From Mesostigma viride (lineage: Eukaryota; Streptophyta; Mesostigmatophyceae; Mesostigmatales; Mesostigmataceae): a stretch of 64,000 nucleotides of DNA. The position numbers were made by a program, and so were the translations under genes. A model generated the notes under the pieces. The model was given only the letters and a program-made list of their open reading frames with translations, had not been told where the DNA came from and did not search any database. Location of the stretch: positions 1,126,167-1,190,166 of the forward strand of contig RPFO01000154.1 in NCBI GenBank assembly GCA_009746045.1. Reading direction: 5' to 3'. Shown one piece after another: positions 22,755-33,696 of the stretch (the stretch's first letter is position 1; each line of letters opens with the position of its first letter).

Positions 22755-23534
22755 TTGCTGGACGACCTAGTGGTCCCAGCCCAGTTTGAGCACCGCATCC
22801 ACTCTCTCTCCCGTCTTTGGACTGCCATGCAGGACAAGACGCGGTGGAAGAAGATTGTCAAGGCGCACACGCCCGACCCTGTGGGCAAGCCACCTCCCCC
22901 CAAGCGGAGGAGGCGTTTTGATGAGTAGTGCAGTTAGGATTTTCTAGATAGAGTTAGGATAGTTCGATCACGCGGCTTCCTCCACCCCATCCATCATGAA
23001 ATATGGTACATTGAATTGAATTGAATTGTAACATAACTCCGTTGGGAGTATATGTAGCACATAGCCCTTGAGAGGGGGCATATGGCCTATCATACATCCT
23101 AAGCTACTTCCTGCAAGGGTGGGGATGTAAAGGACCCTTGCTCTAGGTGCACCAGGGCACTTGCATCCCCATGATCTTCAAGCTATGCCCAGCGAAGGGG
23201 GAGCCTGTCATGGGGGGGAAGATCAGCAGAGCTATACAAAAAGGCTAGGGCATGGCGTCTCAGCAGAGAGTTACTCCCTGCATGGGCACAACATAGCTAA
23301 ATAAAGCTAGGCATCATCTGGAGTGTGGCACATCATAGGCACACATGTACATGATTAAATAAAGCGTGTGGCTTAGCTAGGATAGTGCCTCTAGGAGGCG
23401 TACATGTACATGGCCACGGTCTATCTATTCTACACTACTACTGCTGTATTCCCCTAAGCTGGGGCGTCTGGAGTCGTTGGGCTACATGACCTCCCCACGG
23501 AGGCATGTTATAATTTAATTTAATTTAATTTTTA
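22755..23534 (+). mobile_element. LINE family C, 5'-truncated copy inserted in D1
   Basis: Encodes the last residues of a LINE polyprotein (22757-22928), with the W-x-x-M-x-x-K-x-x-W pattern seen in LINE A, F and D C-termini and a basic KRRRR end. The 3' UTR contains CCTCCCCACGGAGG (hairpin, near 23491) and ends in repeated AATTT units. ATAATTTCAATG flanks the copy at 22743-22754 and 23535-23546; a third copy (22715-22726) flanks a 16-bp micro-insertion ending GTCTCCTTG. The 3' UTR is itself interrupted at 23012-23482. Confidence 0.7.
23012..23482 (-). mobile_element. LINE family E 3'-end copy inserted in LINE C
   Basis: A 471-bp non-coding unit, reverse complement of the 3' UTR of the LINE at 56585-57030. 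It shows the tail (AATTC)n and hairpin CTCCCAACGGAG, and is flanked by TACAT on both sides (23007-23011, 23483-23487). Confidence 0.75.
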
Positions 23535-23748
23535 ATAATTTCAATGCACAAGGCTACACATTTCCATCACCATTCATCTTCATCATCCTGAACGACTCGA
23601 ATTAACACGCGGACAAGATAACGGCAGGCTCGAGCTACGGCCATGGTCCGGATTCTCCCGGGATTTCTGGCCTGCGCTGGTCGTCTCCTTGATACTCAAA
23701 TGCATGGTCATACAAGGCCAAGGGGCTCAGGTTATAGAGGACAATTAA

Positions 23749-23853
23749 ATAATTAATTAATTTTTGACTCGTGCTCCCGTTGGGGAGTCACGGAGCATTA
23801 AGCCCGATGGATGGATGGATGGATGGATGGATGGATGGATGGATTAATTAATT
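23749..23853 (-). mobile_element. LINE A terminal fragment (about 100 bp)
   Basis: Only the 3' tip of LINE A: AT-rich tail, hairpin region (CTCCCGTTGGGGAG on the plus strand) and a GGAT array. It adjoins the next, longer LINE A tail in the same orientation. Confidence 0.7.
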
Positions 23854-26146
23854 AATTAATTAGACTCGTGCTCCCGTTGGGGAGTCACGGAGCATTAACC
23901 CCGATGGATGGATGGATGGGTGCACACATTCCTACCGGTCTAATCTATCTACATTGGCTACATACTACATCTATCTAACAACATTCTAACTACAACATCT
24001 ATCTAGGCAGCCGCACACTGCCCTAGGGGGAGCTATCTAGCGTGCCTCCCGCGGGATTGCACACGCGGGCGCTTCCCCACTGGGGGGGGCTCGTTGTCCT
24101 CTATGACCTGGGCCCACTTGGCCTTGTCCATCATCTTCTTCCAAATCACGGCTCCAGAGGCCTAGGCCCCCCATGTCCTCTACTAGCTGTTCTTTGAAGG
24201 TGCGGGCCTTGCGGCGTCTAACATCACTGGGCCCAGCCCACGTCAGGAGGTGCCGGCCAGGCTGGGCTGGTCGCAGTCCTGCGGGGGGCCACGTGAGGTG
24301 TCTACCTGGTTGGTGCGAGCTAGGTGCCCTACTAGCTGCAGGCGGCGTTGCTTAATTGTGCTGGTGATATAGGGCATGCCCTGGTACAGGTCCTCATTGC
24401 GGACATGGGCAGCATATCCTACTCGGAAAATGGAACGCAGCATGCTGGTGACCGCGCCGTCCAGCTTGCGGGCCAGGTCGGCGGTGAGGGTCCACGTCTC
24501 GGCGCCATACGTGAGAACAGGAAGGACGAGGACCTTGAACAGGTCCTGTTTCTCGATCTTGCCCAGGGGCTTGCGCCACAGGGCCCGGTACTGGCGTAAA
24601 GCGTGCCAGGCGAGGGAGATGCGGTGGTCCACATCCGCCTCGCAGCTAGGGAGCAGGCTGCCCAGCAGCTTAACGCGGTCCCGATACAGGACTCGAGAGC
24701 CGTCTAGGAGATAGAGGGGCGGCGCTGAGGTGGTGAGCCCAACCGCCAGGGCCTCTGTCTTCTTGCTGACCTCAAGCCCCACTGCACGGGCCTCGAGAGC
24801 CAGGCAGTCAAGCCATGTCTGCACGTGCTCAGTGTCCTCAAAGAGGGTGGTGTCGTCTGCGTAAATGATGTCTGCTAGCCGAATCTCCGTGTCCGCACCG
24901 CCATGCCAGAATTTGTTAGCAACCTGCACTCCTGGTTCCCTGCCCACGATGCGGGCAAATCGCTTGCGCGCCTGAATCATTACGTATTCGACAACAATAA
25001 TGAACAGGTAGGGCGACAGCACGCAGCCCTGCCACACACCCTTCTGTAAAGGGCATGGGGGCGTGGTCCCGTAAGAAGTGCGCACCGAAGTGGTGGACCC
25101 TTCATACAGGTTGCGGATGACAGCAATCAGGGGGCGGGGGATCCGGAACAACTCGAGGATGTCCCAAAGCGCAGGCCAGAAAACCGAATCGAAGGCTTTG
25201 ATGAAGTCCACCAGCACAAGGTGCAAAGGGGACTCACCAGGCTGAAGGCGTTGCAGTTCCTCCACCAGTCGGCGAGTAGCGAAGAGCGCCTGTACTGTGT
25301 TGCGATCTGAACGGAAGCCGTGCTGAGTCTCGCTGAGGTGACCGTCCAGGGCCGTGCGCAGGCGGTTCAGGATGAGCCGCATAAGAAGCTTGAGGGGGGC
25401 ACTTTGAATGCACACCCCTCTGTAGTTGCCGGGGTCGGCAGGCGACCGGCCTTGTTCTTGTATGTACAGCATCGTGCGAAAGCTGTGTTGCCAGGCCGCT
25501 GGAGGTGGTTGCGACGGCAGCAGAAGGCGGTTGCAGATGTCCCGGAAGAGCAGCATAACACCTGTGTCCTCGAATTCGGCTGCAAGTTTTACAACTGCGG
25601 CCGGAATCTCGTCAGAGCCGGTGGCTGCGTCATAACGCAGGCGCTGGACCGCCTCCGTGACCTCGCGAGAGGTGAAAGGAGGCATGTCAGACGGGTCGCC
25701 AAGTGGGCCGACCAGCGGGGGGACTAGGTAGTCCGCCGCTGACCTAGGCGGGGCCGGGGGCCCTGCGGGGCCGGCCAGGGCGGCCGGGCGGGCGGCGGCG
25801 GCTGGGAGCAGGTGCGGGATCGGCGCAGCTGTCCCCACGACCTCGGCCGTGGCCGTGGCCCAGGTACGAAGCCGCTTGGCTGGGGCGCCGGGGACGTCGT
25901 GGCGGTGGGGCCGGCCGAGGCCGTCCGGGTGCCCGAGGCGCTTGTACCAGAACCAGGCCCCCTTGCCGTCGTGCTTCTGCTGGCAGCTGCGCAGGTCCTT
26001 GACCATCTGCTGAGCATCTGCCTTCTCAGCCTGCTCGTAGGCGGCCCTCAGAGCTGCTTGCAGCCCAGGTTTGGCGATCGGATCTCTGTTGCGGCGGAGC
26101 ATCTGCCTGGCGGCGACCACTGTCGGTGCGTGACGGTGGACGGACG
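23854..26146 (-). mobile_element. LINE family A copy 1
   Basis: The longest non-LTR retrotransposon copy here: reverse transcriptase body, 3' UTR with CTATCT-rich sequence, CCAT repeats, hairpin CTCCCcaacGGGAG and a (TTAA)n tail. The endonuclease domain is absent, so the copy is 5'-truncated; it abuts a GGAT array at its 5' side. Confidence 0.85.
24243..26120 (-). CDS. Non-LTR retrotransposon reverse transcriptase (LINE A), partial
   Basis: A 625-codon frame. Seen: an N-terminal basic segment (residues 1-100), then RT motifs in order: [10 protein letters not shown] near residue 235, [14 protein letters not shown] near 305, [10 protein letters not shown] near 363 and catalytic [10 protein letters not shown] near 418. 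These are followed by the RT thumb with [11 protein letters not shown] and C-terminal [12 protein letters not shown]. No AP-endonuclease domain is present. The frame ends early through a shift near 24290: other copies continue to a W-x-x-M-x-D-K-x-x-W motif, and its remains lie downstream at about 24100-24240. Clade not assigned; the RTE/CR1-like group is plausible. The ATG is the first in the open frame and probably not the native start. Confidence 0.9.
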   Translation of the reverse strand: MVAARQMLRRNRDPIAKPGLQAALRAAYEQAEKADAQQMVKDLRSCQQKHDGKGAWFWYKRLGHPDGLGRPHRHDVPGAPAKRLRTWATATAEVVGTAAPIPHLLPAAAARPAALAGPAGPPAPPRSAADYLVPPLVGPLGDPSDMPPFTSREVTEAVQRLRYDAATGSDEIPAAVVKLAAEFEDTGVMLLFRDICNRLLLPSQPPPAAWQHSFRTMLYIQEQGRSPADPGNYRGVCIQSAPLKLLMRLILNRLRTALDGHLSETQHGFRSDRNTVQALFATRRLVEELQRLQPGESPLHLVLVDFIKAFDSVFWPALWDILELFRIPRPLIAVIRNLYEGSTTSVRTSYGTTPPCPLQKGVWQGCVLSPYLFIIVVEYVMIQARKRFARIVGREPGVQVANKFWHGGADTEIRLADIIYADDTTLFEDTEHVQTWLDCLALEARAVGLEVSKKTEALAVGLTTSAPPLYLLDGSRVLYRDRVKLLGSLLPSCEADVDHRISLAWHALRQYRALWRKPLGKIEKQDLFKVLVLPVLTYGAETWTLTADLARKLDGAVTSMLRSIFRVGYAAHVRNEDLYQGMPYITSTIKQRRLQLVGHLARTNQVDTSRGPPQDCDQPSLAGTS

Positions 26147-26528
26147 ATGGATGGATGGATGGATGGATGGATGGATATGGATGGATGGATGGATGGATGG
26201 ATGGATGGATGGATGGATGGATGGATGGATGGATGGATGGATGGATGGATGGATGGATGGATGGATGGATGGATGGATGGATGGATGGATGGATGGATGG
26301 ATGGATGGATGGATGGATGGATGGATGGATGGATGGATGGATGGATGGATGGATGGATGGATGGATGGATGGATGGATGGATGGATGGATGGATGGATGG
26401 ATGGATGGATGGATGGATGGATGGATGGATGGATGGATGGATGGATGGATGGATGGATGGATGGATCAATTAATTAATTAATTAATTAATTAATTAATTA
26501 ATTAATTAATTAATTAATTAATTAATTA
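26147..26528 (+). repeat. (GGAT)n then (TTAA)n microsatellites
   Basis: About 315 bp of GGAT with one interruption near 26175, then about 60 bp of TTAA. Both motifs are normal parts of LINE A 3' ends (as CCAT and TTAA on the element strand), so this is probably an expanded tail of the adjoining copy. Confidence 0.93.
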
Positions 26529-26754
26529 TAGACACGTGACTGCGTCACGTGAGCGTAAGTCCTCAGTGGGAGGGGAACATGGGATGGCCGGAATGGATGG
26601 TGTAAGCTATCTAGGTCCTAGTTACTGATGGATGGATGGATGGATGGATGGGTGCAAACAGTCCTACCGGTCTAAACTATCTACAACAGCTATCTACAAA
26701 CATCTATCAACATCAACTCTACCCTAGGGGACCTGTCTGGCGTGCTTCCCGTAT

Positions 26755-27099
26755 CAAAGAGACAACCAGCGCAGGCCAGAAATCGGGAGAATCCGGACCA
26801 TGGTAGCTCGAGCCTGCCGTTATCTTTTCCGCGTTTTCGAGTCGTTCAGGATGATGAAGATGAATGGTGATGGAAATGTGTATCCTTGTGCATTGAAATT
26901 ATGGCTGGCTTACGTGTGTAGCGACTAGATGACCTAGACGGTGGGGCCGGAAACAGCGTGCTTGATCAGGGCGTGTGTTTCGAGCCTAACTGGCCGGGAG
27001 TGTCTAGTGGTGAGCACCATTGCTGCGATCGCTCTCCCACCATTTACGAGGAAATACCCGCAAATGGAAAACCACTGAAAAGGTCTAGCTAGTCAGTCA
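26755..27099 (-). mobile_element. D1 full-length copy in LINE A
   Basis: 345 bp, flanked by TCCCGTAT (26747-26754 and 27100-27107). Joining the flanks restores the LINE A 3' UTR. Confidence 0.82.
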
Positions 27100-27614
27100 T
27101 CCCGTATGTTTGCACGCGCGGGCGCTTCCCCACGGGGGGGGGCTCGTTGTCCTCTACATGACCTGGGCCCACTTGGCCTTGTCCATCGATCATCTTCTTC
27201 CAAATCACGGAGAGGCCTAGGCACTCCATGTCCTCTACTAGCTGTTCTTTGAAGGTGCGGGCCTTGCGGCGTCTAGCATCACGGGGCCCGGGCCGGCCAC
27301 GCCCAGGAGGTGCTGGCCAGGCTGAGCTGGTCGCAGTCCCGCGCGGGGGGGCCACGTGAGGTGTCTACCTGGTTGGTGCGAGCTAGCTAGGTGCCCTACG
27401 AGCTGCAGGCGCCGCTGCTTAATGGTGCTGGTGATATATGGCATGCCAAGGTAAACTGGTCCTCATTATTGTGGACATGAGCAGCATATCCTACTCTGAA
27501 AATGGATCGCAGCATGTTGGGGACCACGCCGTCCAGCTTGCGGGCCAGGTCGGCGGTGAGGGTCCACGTCTCGGCCCCATACGTAAAAACAGGAAGGACG
27601 AGGACCTTAAACAT

Positions 27615-28012
27615 TAATTAATTAATTAAAATCATAGCTCCGTTGGGAGCATATGTAACACATAGCCCTGAGAAAGGGGCATCTATGGGTTTGTAATACA
27701 ATCAGGGCTACAACCTGCAGGTGGAGGATGTACAACTATCACCTGCTCTGGGTGCACAAGGTGCACCTGCACCGCCATGATGGTTCATGCCTCCTTATCA
27801 AGCACAGGCACCCAGGGGGGGCTTGAGGAGAGGGCCTAGAAGGCCTGCATGACATATGGGGTGGAAGGTATATGTGGCTAGGCTATAGCTGGTGTACACA
27901 TGGCATCTCAGCAGAGAGTAACTCCCTGCATAGGCATGGCGTGGCTAAATTCTTAATGCATCATCCATGGGAGGTCCCGTTGTAGGCTGGGCGCGGCTAA
28001 ATAGTGAAAGCA
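27615..28012 (-). mobile_element. LINE E 3'-end copy in LINE A
   Basis: Non-coding, about 400 bp, with an AATTAATT tail and a CTCCGTTGGGAG hairpin on the plus strand. It is flanked by ACCTTAAACAT (27604-27614 and 28013-28023), an 11-bp target duplication. Confidence 0.8.
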
Positions 28013-29494
28013 ACCTTAAACATGCAGGTCCTGTTTCTCGATCTTGCCCAGGGGCTTGCGCCACAGGGCCCGGTATTGGCGTAAAGCGTGCCAGGCGCGA
28101 GGGAGATGCGGTGGTCCACATCAGCCTCGCAGCTGGGAAGCAGGCTGCCCAGCAGCTCGACACCCGGTCCCGATACAGCTACTAGGCGTACTCAAGAGCC
28201 GTCAAGAAGAAAGAGGGCTGGCGGTGGGTGGGTGAGCCCAATCGCTAGCTAGAGCCTCTGTCTTCTTGCTGACCTCAAGCCCTACTGCACGGGCCTCAAT
28301 AGCCAGGCAGTCAAGCCACGTCTGCACGTGCCCAGTGTCCTCGAAGAGGGTCGTGTCGTCTGCAGAGATGATGTCCGCCAGCCGAATCTCCGTTTCCGCC
28401 CCGCCATGCCAGAAACGGTTGGCAACCTGCACCTCTGGTTCCCTACCCACGATGCGGGCAAATCGCTTGCGCGCCTGAATCATTACGTATTCGACCACAA
28501 TAATGAACAGGTATAGGGCGACAGCACGCAGCCCTGCCACACACCCCACCGGGAAGGGGTCTGTGACATTTTGTGATATTTTTTTATCACAAAATGTCAC
28601 TTTTGTGACATTTTGTGATAAAAAAATGATAAAACGTGACAAAATGTGACAAAATGTGATAAAACTGTGACAAATTGTGATCGAGACATGTCATGATTGT
28701 GACAAAACGTGACAAACGTGATAAAACCAGCATATTTTGTGATAACGTCACTATCACAAAATGTCAAAGTGTCACAAAATGTCACAAACCCACAGAAAAA
28801 CAAAATGTGACAAGATGATAAATCACAACCACTCAGGGGAAGTGATATATCACAAAGCACGCATAATGCACATCCGCAGCAAGGAAGTGCGTGCCGCAGC
28901 AGAGACGGAGAAGGAAAAGGCCAAGGTGGGACACGACACGGTGGCAATGCCAGGAGAGACAACACGTGCAGCGGTACGGGGCAAGCGTACTGAAAGGAAC
29001 TGACAAAACAAGCTGGAAACACTCTCAGGTGCATGATAAAATGCACCACAATGTCATGAGCCATGGGAGACATGGTTTATTGCAAAAATATCGACTGGGA
29101 TGTTAAGAAAAACACCAATATTGAACATTCAGGGCAATGATCATCACGGTCATCAAGTGTCAACCTCCGACCCATCGCTGGCCAAGCATCCATCGTGCTG
29201 ATCAAAGGTAAAATCGTCAATATCTACACTGAATCACAACACTGCATCATGCATCCATTGCTCTGAGCTCACAACACTAGTATGATAAAATGGCAACGGG
29301 GAGTGAACATATTCAGATGGCATGCAACAACCCGATGAAATGGCACAACTGATCAAATACGAACACAAACTGTATTGATACACACACAAGGAACGGTGCA
29401 CTCAAGCATGGCTGTGGGTGGTGTGCAAAATGGACACCCACAATCATCTCACAAATGCAATATAAAATCTGTTGACCGAGAAGTACAACGGGGC

Positions 29495-29591
29495 TCAACA
29501 GTCCTCGTCATCAAAGTCATCATCCTCATCATCACCGAAACCATCACGAGGGCTGTCCCAGCCACCATTGCTGAAGTAACTGGATGACTCT
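29495..29591 (-). CDS. Possible terminal exon of a protein with an acidic tail
   Basis: Minus-strand sequence reads ESSSYFSNGGWDSPRDGFG followed by a run rich in Asp/Glu and a TGA stop, after an acceptor-like TTTCTAG. It may be the last exon of an intron-containing gene carried by the 6.8-kb element. Upstream exons were not identified and no homology is claimed. Confidence 0.3.
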
Positions 29592-32500
29592 CTAGAAACA
29601 ATCACAGGACACTGTCGAGTGCTACGGCAATGTGACCATTGAAGGCTCAGAGCCTACAAAATCTGCATCCGCATGTGGCCTCTCGCCGTGTTGGACTGAC
29701 GGATGTGCCCGGCCCGACTGTGTTAGGTATATTGCCTGCATGCAAGACAAAAATACATCATCCGGCAAAGCACGCATCGGTACACACAAAAATTTGTTAG
29801 TGAGATGAACGCTACGCGCTGGACGTGCCAACAACTTTGCATGACTTCAGTTCACTTGTATGTAAGGATGCGGGGGAGATCGCAGCAGTTGCGTGGCTAT
29901 CTATGAGTACCGGCCTAATTTTAGGACAAAGAAAGGTGAGATACTGGGCCAAGAGAGAGACAGGGGTGCTCGAGAAAAAAAATTGGCCATAGATGTTCAC
30001 CTAAATTGTATCTACATGCCTCACAAGTTGTAGGGAACTGCACACCCAGAAATCCTGGAGTCGCAAAGGTTCCCTAACATGCCAAGAGGCCTCACAATCT
30101 ACTTCATTGCAATCTCTGTATGGTTAATACGGCAATAAGAAAGAAACGCCTGAATAGTGCCAAGAAAATGCAAGGCCAATCAACCAACAATATGCCCCGT
30201 TACAGGTAGGATGAACTCTAACGAGGCTGAAGGCTCTACGTCTGCAGTTGACACTAGCAGGAGTCGTTCAGGGTGGGGAGCGGGGGGGAGGGAATGAAAA
30301 AAGCTGTGATCTGAGCAAAAAGGATAAATATGCAAAGATGCTACCCATGCAAGGAAGCGAGATATAGTCCAGCAATGCCATGAATGTCAACCAAGGCTAC
30401 TGGATTGCAAAGAAGATTCTACCGACAGCGAAGGAATTGGTACAAATAATGCAAACTATTTGTAGCTCAGAGCATCACCAGCGGGCTACAAAAAAATCAT
30501 GCACTGAAGCTGGAAGAACAAGGCCAATGGTGGCTGACACGCACAGCACGTTGATAATTTGAGGAATGAGCACTACATAAAGAATGATCACCGTTGCTCA
30601 CCATCAAGAATTCGCCGCGCTGGACAGGTGACCAAGAGCTTGTCGCTGCCACATGCGATGGGGCCGCGTGCAAGTCCAACGGTATCAGGCATCACAAGTA
30701 CACGCGCAAAATTGACACCACAATGGCAACACAGATGCACACATACGAATGTATAACGACCGAAAGCATAAACAGAGAATCAGTAGGTTAAGACAAGGAA
30801 AGTGGCGCAAGAGCAGCCCATGTCATGCAACTCTCAATCTGAACAAGGTTATGCCCTTCATGAAAACTAAATCGGATGTCGTTTGCATAGTCTATTGACC
30901 TTGTACGAATGAGATAGTGAAACTGCTGCAGCATTCATGGCAAGCACGGCTAACTTGGCATGAAACCGAGCGGCCCATAGCAGCCTTGGCCCTAGGGCGA
31001 TACGTGAGAATGCCACGTGCGTACGGCATGCATGTTAAAGTCGATGCAAACTTATTAGAATTTCAGGCGAGGAATTCCTTGCTCACCTCACTGGTAAAGA
31101 GTGGGCAGCTTCTGGATGTCCGAATGTGCTGTGCCTACCACTGAGCGAACAGATCGATTAAAGCTTTATTCCAGACCATGCCTATGTTTCTCCCCCGATG
31201 GCTGCTTGTAGCCTTGTCCGAGCTCGCTCCTGAATTCATTTAAGACGACGCCCTAATGGCTACATAAATCACGACGGTCATCAGTGAGCCTATGCTCCTA
31301 TTCCAACCACCACGTGCGTTCATACAGAAGCGACATTGCTGGAAATCAAAAGGCACATAATCCCGCCTTGGCTGCGAGCCGATCGCAGCTCCCTTCCACC
31401 TTTCCCACCTGTGCAGCGTGGATAGATGTTCAAGTCAAGTAATTTTTTTTTTCGCGTCGTCTTAACTTCAACTTCAACGGTAACACCCGCGCAACCACTG
31501 GAATGAGGGCTCGCAATTCGCTAAGTCTCATCAACGTCGCAAAGTCTGGTAACTTGGGGTCATCGCTCTTCCTGTCATCACTCATCAGTGCCAAATACTA
31601 TCGTCATCACTGTCGTCATTAGAGGCCCTTTACTATCGTCAGTCACTCGCTTTGTGACGATAACTAACGTACGGTATATTGCATCAGTCGTACTTCCCGC
31701 CCCCCCCCTGCCCACGTCCCCTTCCGATTTCGCCGCTACTACATATCTCTCCGAGTAGAAGTAGTTTGACATACATGAGGAATAACTGACTGACGAAACC
31801 AGTAAAAAGACGACTGACATGACTCTCTAGTATCGCTTGGTTTTGACCGCTTGCTGCTGGCCTGGCATCGTAACTGTTAGCCGTACCGTTCAGACTACAG
31901 TCGACGGCGGCCCCTAGCTTGGGAGTCTGGAATGAATGGACAATAAATCAATAATCTTTCGCAACAAGCGCAAGTCTGGAATCAACCCGTCAGGATCCTT
32001 GCGCAAAATTCAAATATTGCGCCGAAACCGATGGCGAACGACTAGGTGCATGGACTGAGGCGCACGCAAATCCATTTGGCTACTGTAAGGCTAGGCAGTA
32101 TATCCCATGGAAAGCGGGAAAATTTTTTAAATGGCGGCTATGGCGGATTTACGATTTTCACCCGCCTAATCTTCGAGGACTGAGAAAAATTTTAGCCTAT
32201 CGAAACCTCCTGCGCGAGACCTTCCTAATGAGCTCTCATTGCGCCACCCATGCGCAGCTTTGACAGACTTATCGTCGCCCTGCCAACTGAGCCGACGCCT
32301 CGACTCCTTCTGAGGCCCAGCACTGTAAACAGGCCATCTTTCCTCAACCGCTGGCGCAATGTTTCCCTCTTTTACCTTGCCTGCCCATGCCCGCGATTCG
32401 AGCTTTCTTGGGTCAATTCTGTGCAGTTACCAGAATTCTAGCCCCACCGCCAATGCAGCCGCCCCTTTGGCTGTTGAGTGATGTCCAACTGGCACGATGG

Positions 32501-33521
32501 AAAGGCCTCCATCACATTGGCGCCCTCTCCAGTGGCCCACATGTACCGACGAGACCTGCATCTCGAGCTCCTCGGCCCACACGCTGCAGCTGTCACCACG
32601 CGAGACGCCCTGAGACTCTCGGCATCATTTTCCCATGCAATATCACGCCCTCGATTCGCAGCAAGGTCTTCACCTACCGGCTACCACCATACCGGCCATG
32701 AGCCCTTGCTGCACCACTGCACCACACGAAGTGTGCGGCCCTGAATTAAGTTAAGTACACGGCAGGACTAGGAACCCCCCGAAATTACATCAGGATCTCC
32801 AATGGCCTTGGCGTCACATCTTGCGAACGTTGTCACTGTTGGCAGTTGCTGGTTGCTGTTGGTTGTTGCATGGTGAGGGTTTCAGATGTTCTCGGAACAG
32901 CTGGTCCCATGTTGCTATGCATGCAGTTACTCTTGCCATTATGTGTGTCCATGTGCCTCCAACCATCCCGCCACAATGCCAGCACCCTCCACCCTGCTAA
33001 TCCCCACTCGCCCCACTCCCCTGCCTGTTCCATACCCACCCCACCCACAAAGATACATTACGGACATCCACATGCCGCTATCCATCCCCCCCTGACTACG
33101 GACCACTCTCGCCCCCACCCTGAGGTCCCCCACAACACCGTAACACCGCCCTCCTCCCCAAACCATACACTGCCCTCCTCCCCAAACCATACGCTGACCC
33201 ACCCGACCATCCACCTTGAGTCCCCCTAGCCAACCTATGTGACTACCACCCTTCCGTATTACCTCCACCACATTCCACACCAACATCGCAAACCATCCAC
33301 TAAACCAACCACCCGCCCCACAACGAGGTTCCCCTACACCACTGCACCCCGCCCAGTGACCCCACCCCCCGCTGCCCTAATATACGATGACTCCACCCCA
33401 CCATCCACATGAACCATAACCAACCCCGCCCACCCCGGCCTCCGGGGCAACCAACCCCTTGTCCACTCAACCATAACTGACCCTGCTGCATAGACCATCG
33501 CCAAGCCCGCCTACGTACCAT

Positions 33522-33696
33522 TAATTAATTAATTAATTAGGAACATAACTCCGTTGGGAGTATATGTAGCACATAGCCCTGAGAAGGGGCATATGGCCTT
33601 TAATACACTCTTGGCTACTTCTTGCAGGTGGGGGAATGTAAACTGCCACCTGCTCTGGGTGCACGAAGTGCACCTGCCCACCACTGTATTCAGGCA
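33522..33696 (-). mobile_element. LINE E 3'-end copy inside the 6.8-kb element
   Basis: About 175 bp with TTAATTAATTAA tail and hairpin CTCCGTTGGGAG (plus strand). It is flanked by CCTACGTACCAT (33510-33521 and 33697-33708), a perfect 12-bp target duplication. Confidence 0.82.

Larger units (their letters stand above)
22620..23705 (-). mobile_element. D1 copy split by a LINE insertion, with its own 15-bp target duplication
   Basis: D1 parts lie at 22635-22714 and 23547-23690. ATACTCAAATGCATG occurs immediately outside both ends (22620-22634 and about 23691-23705), a 15-bp target-site duplication. The element is 5'-truncated relative to the 345-bp copies. Confidence 0.72.

Noticed and set aside
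26126-26481. Open frames of repeated Met-Asp-Gly-Trp or Ile-His-Pro-Ser
   Set aside because: Pure GGAT microsatellite read in several frames.
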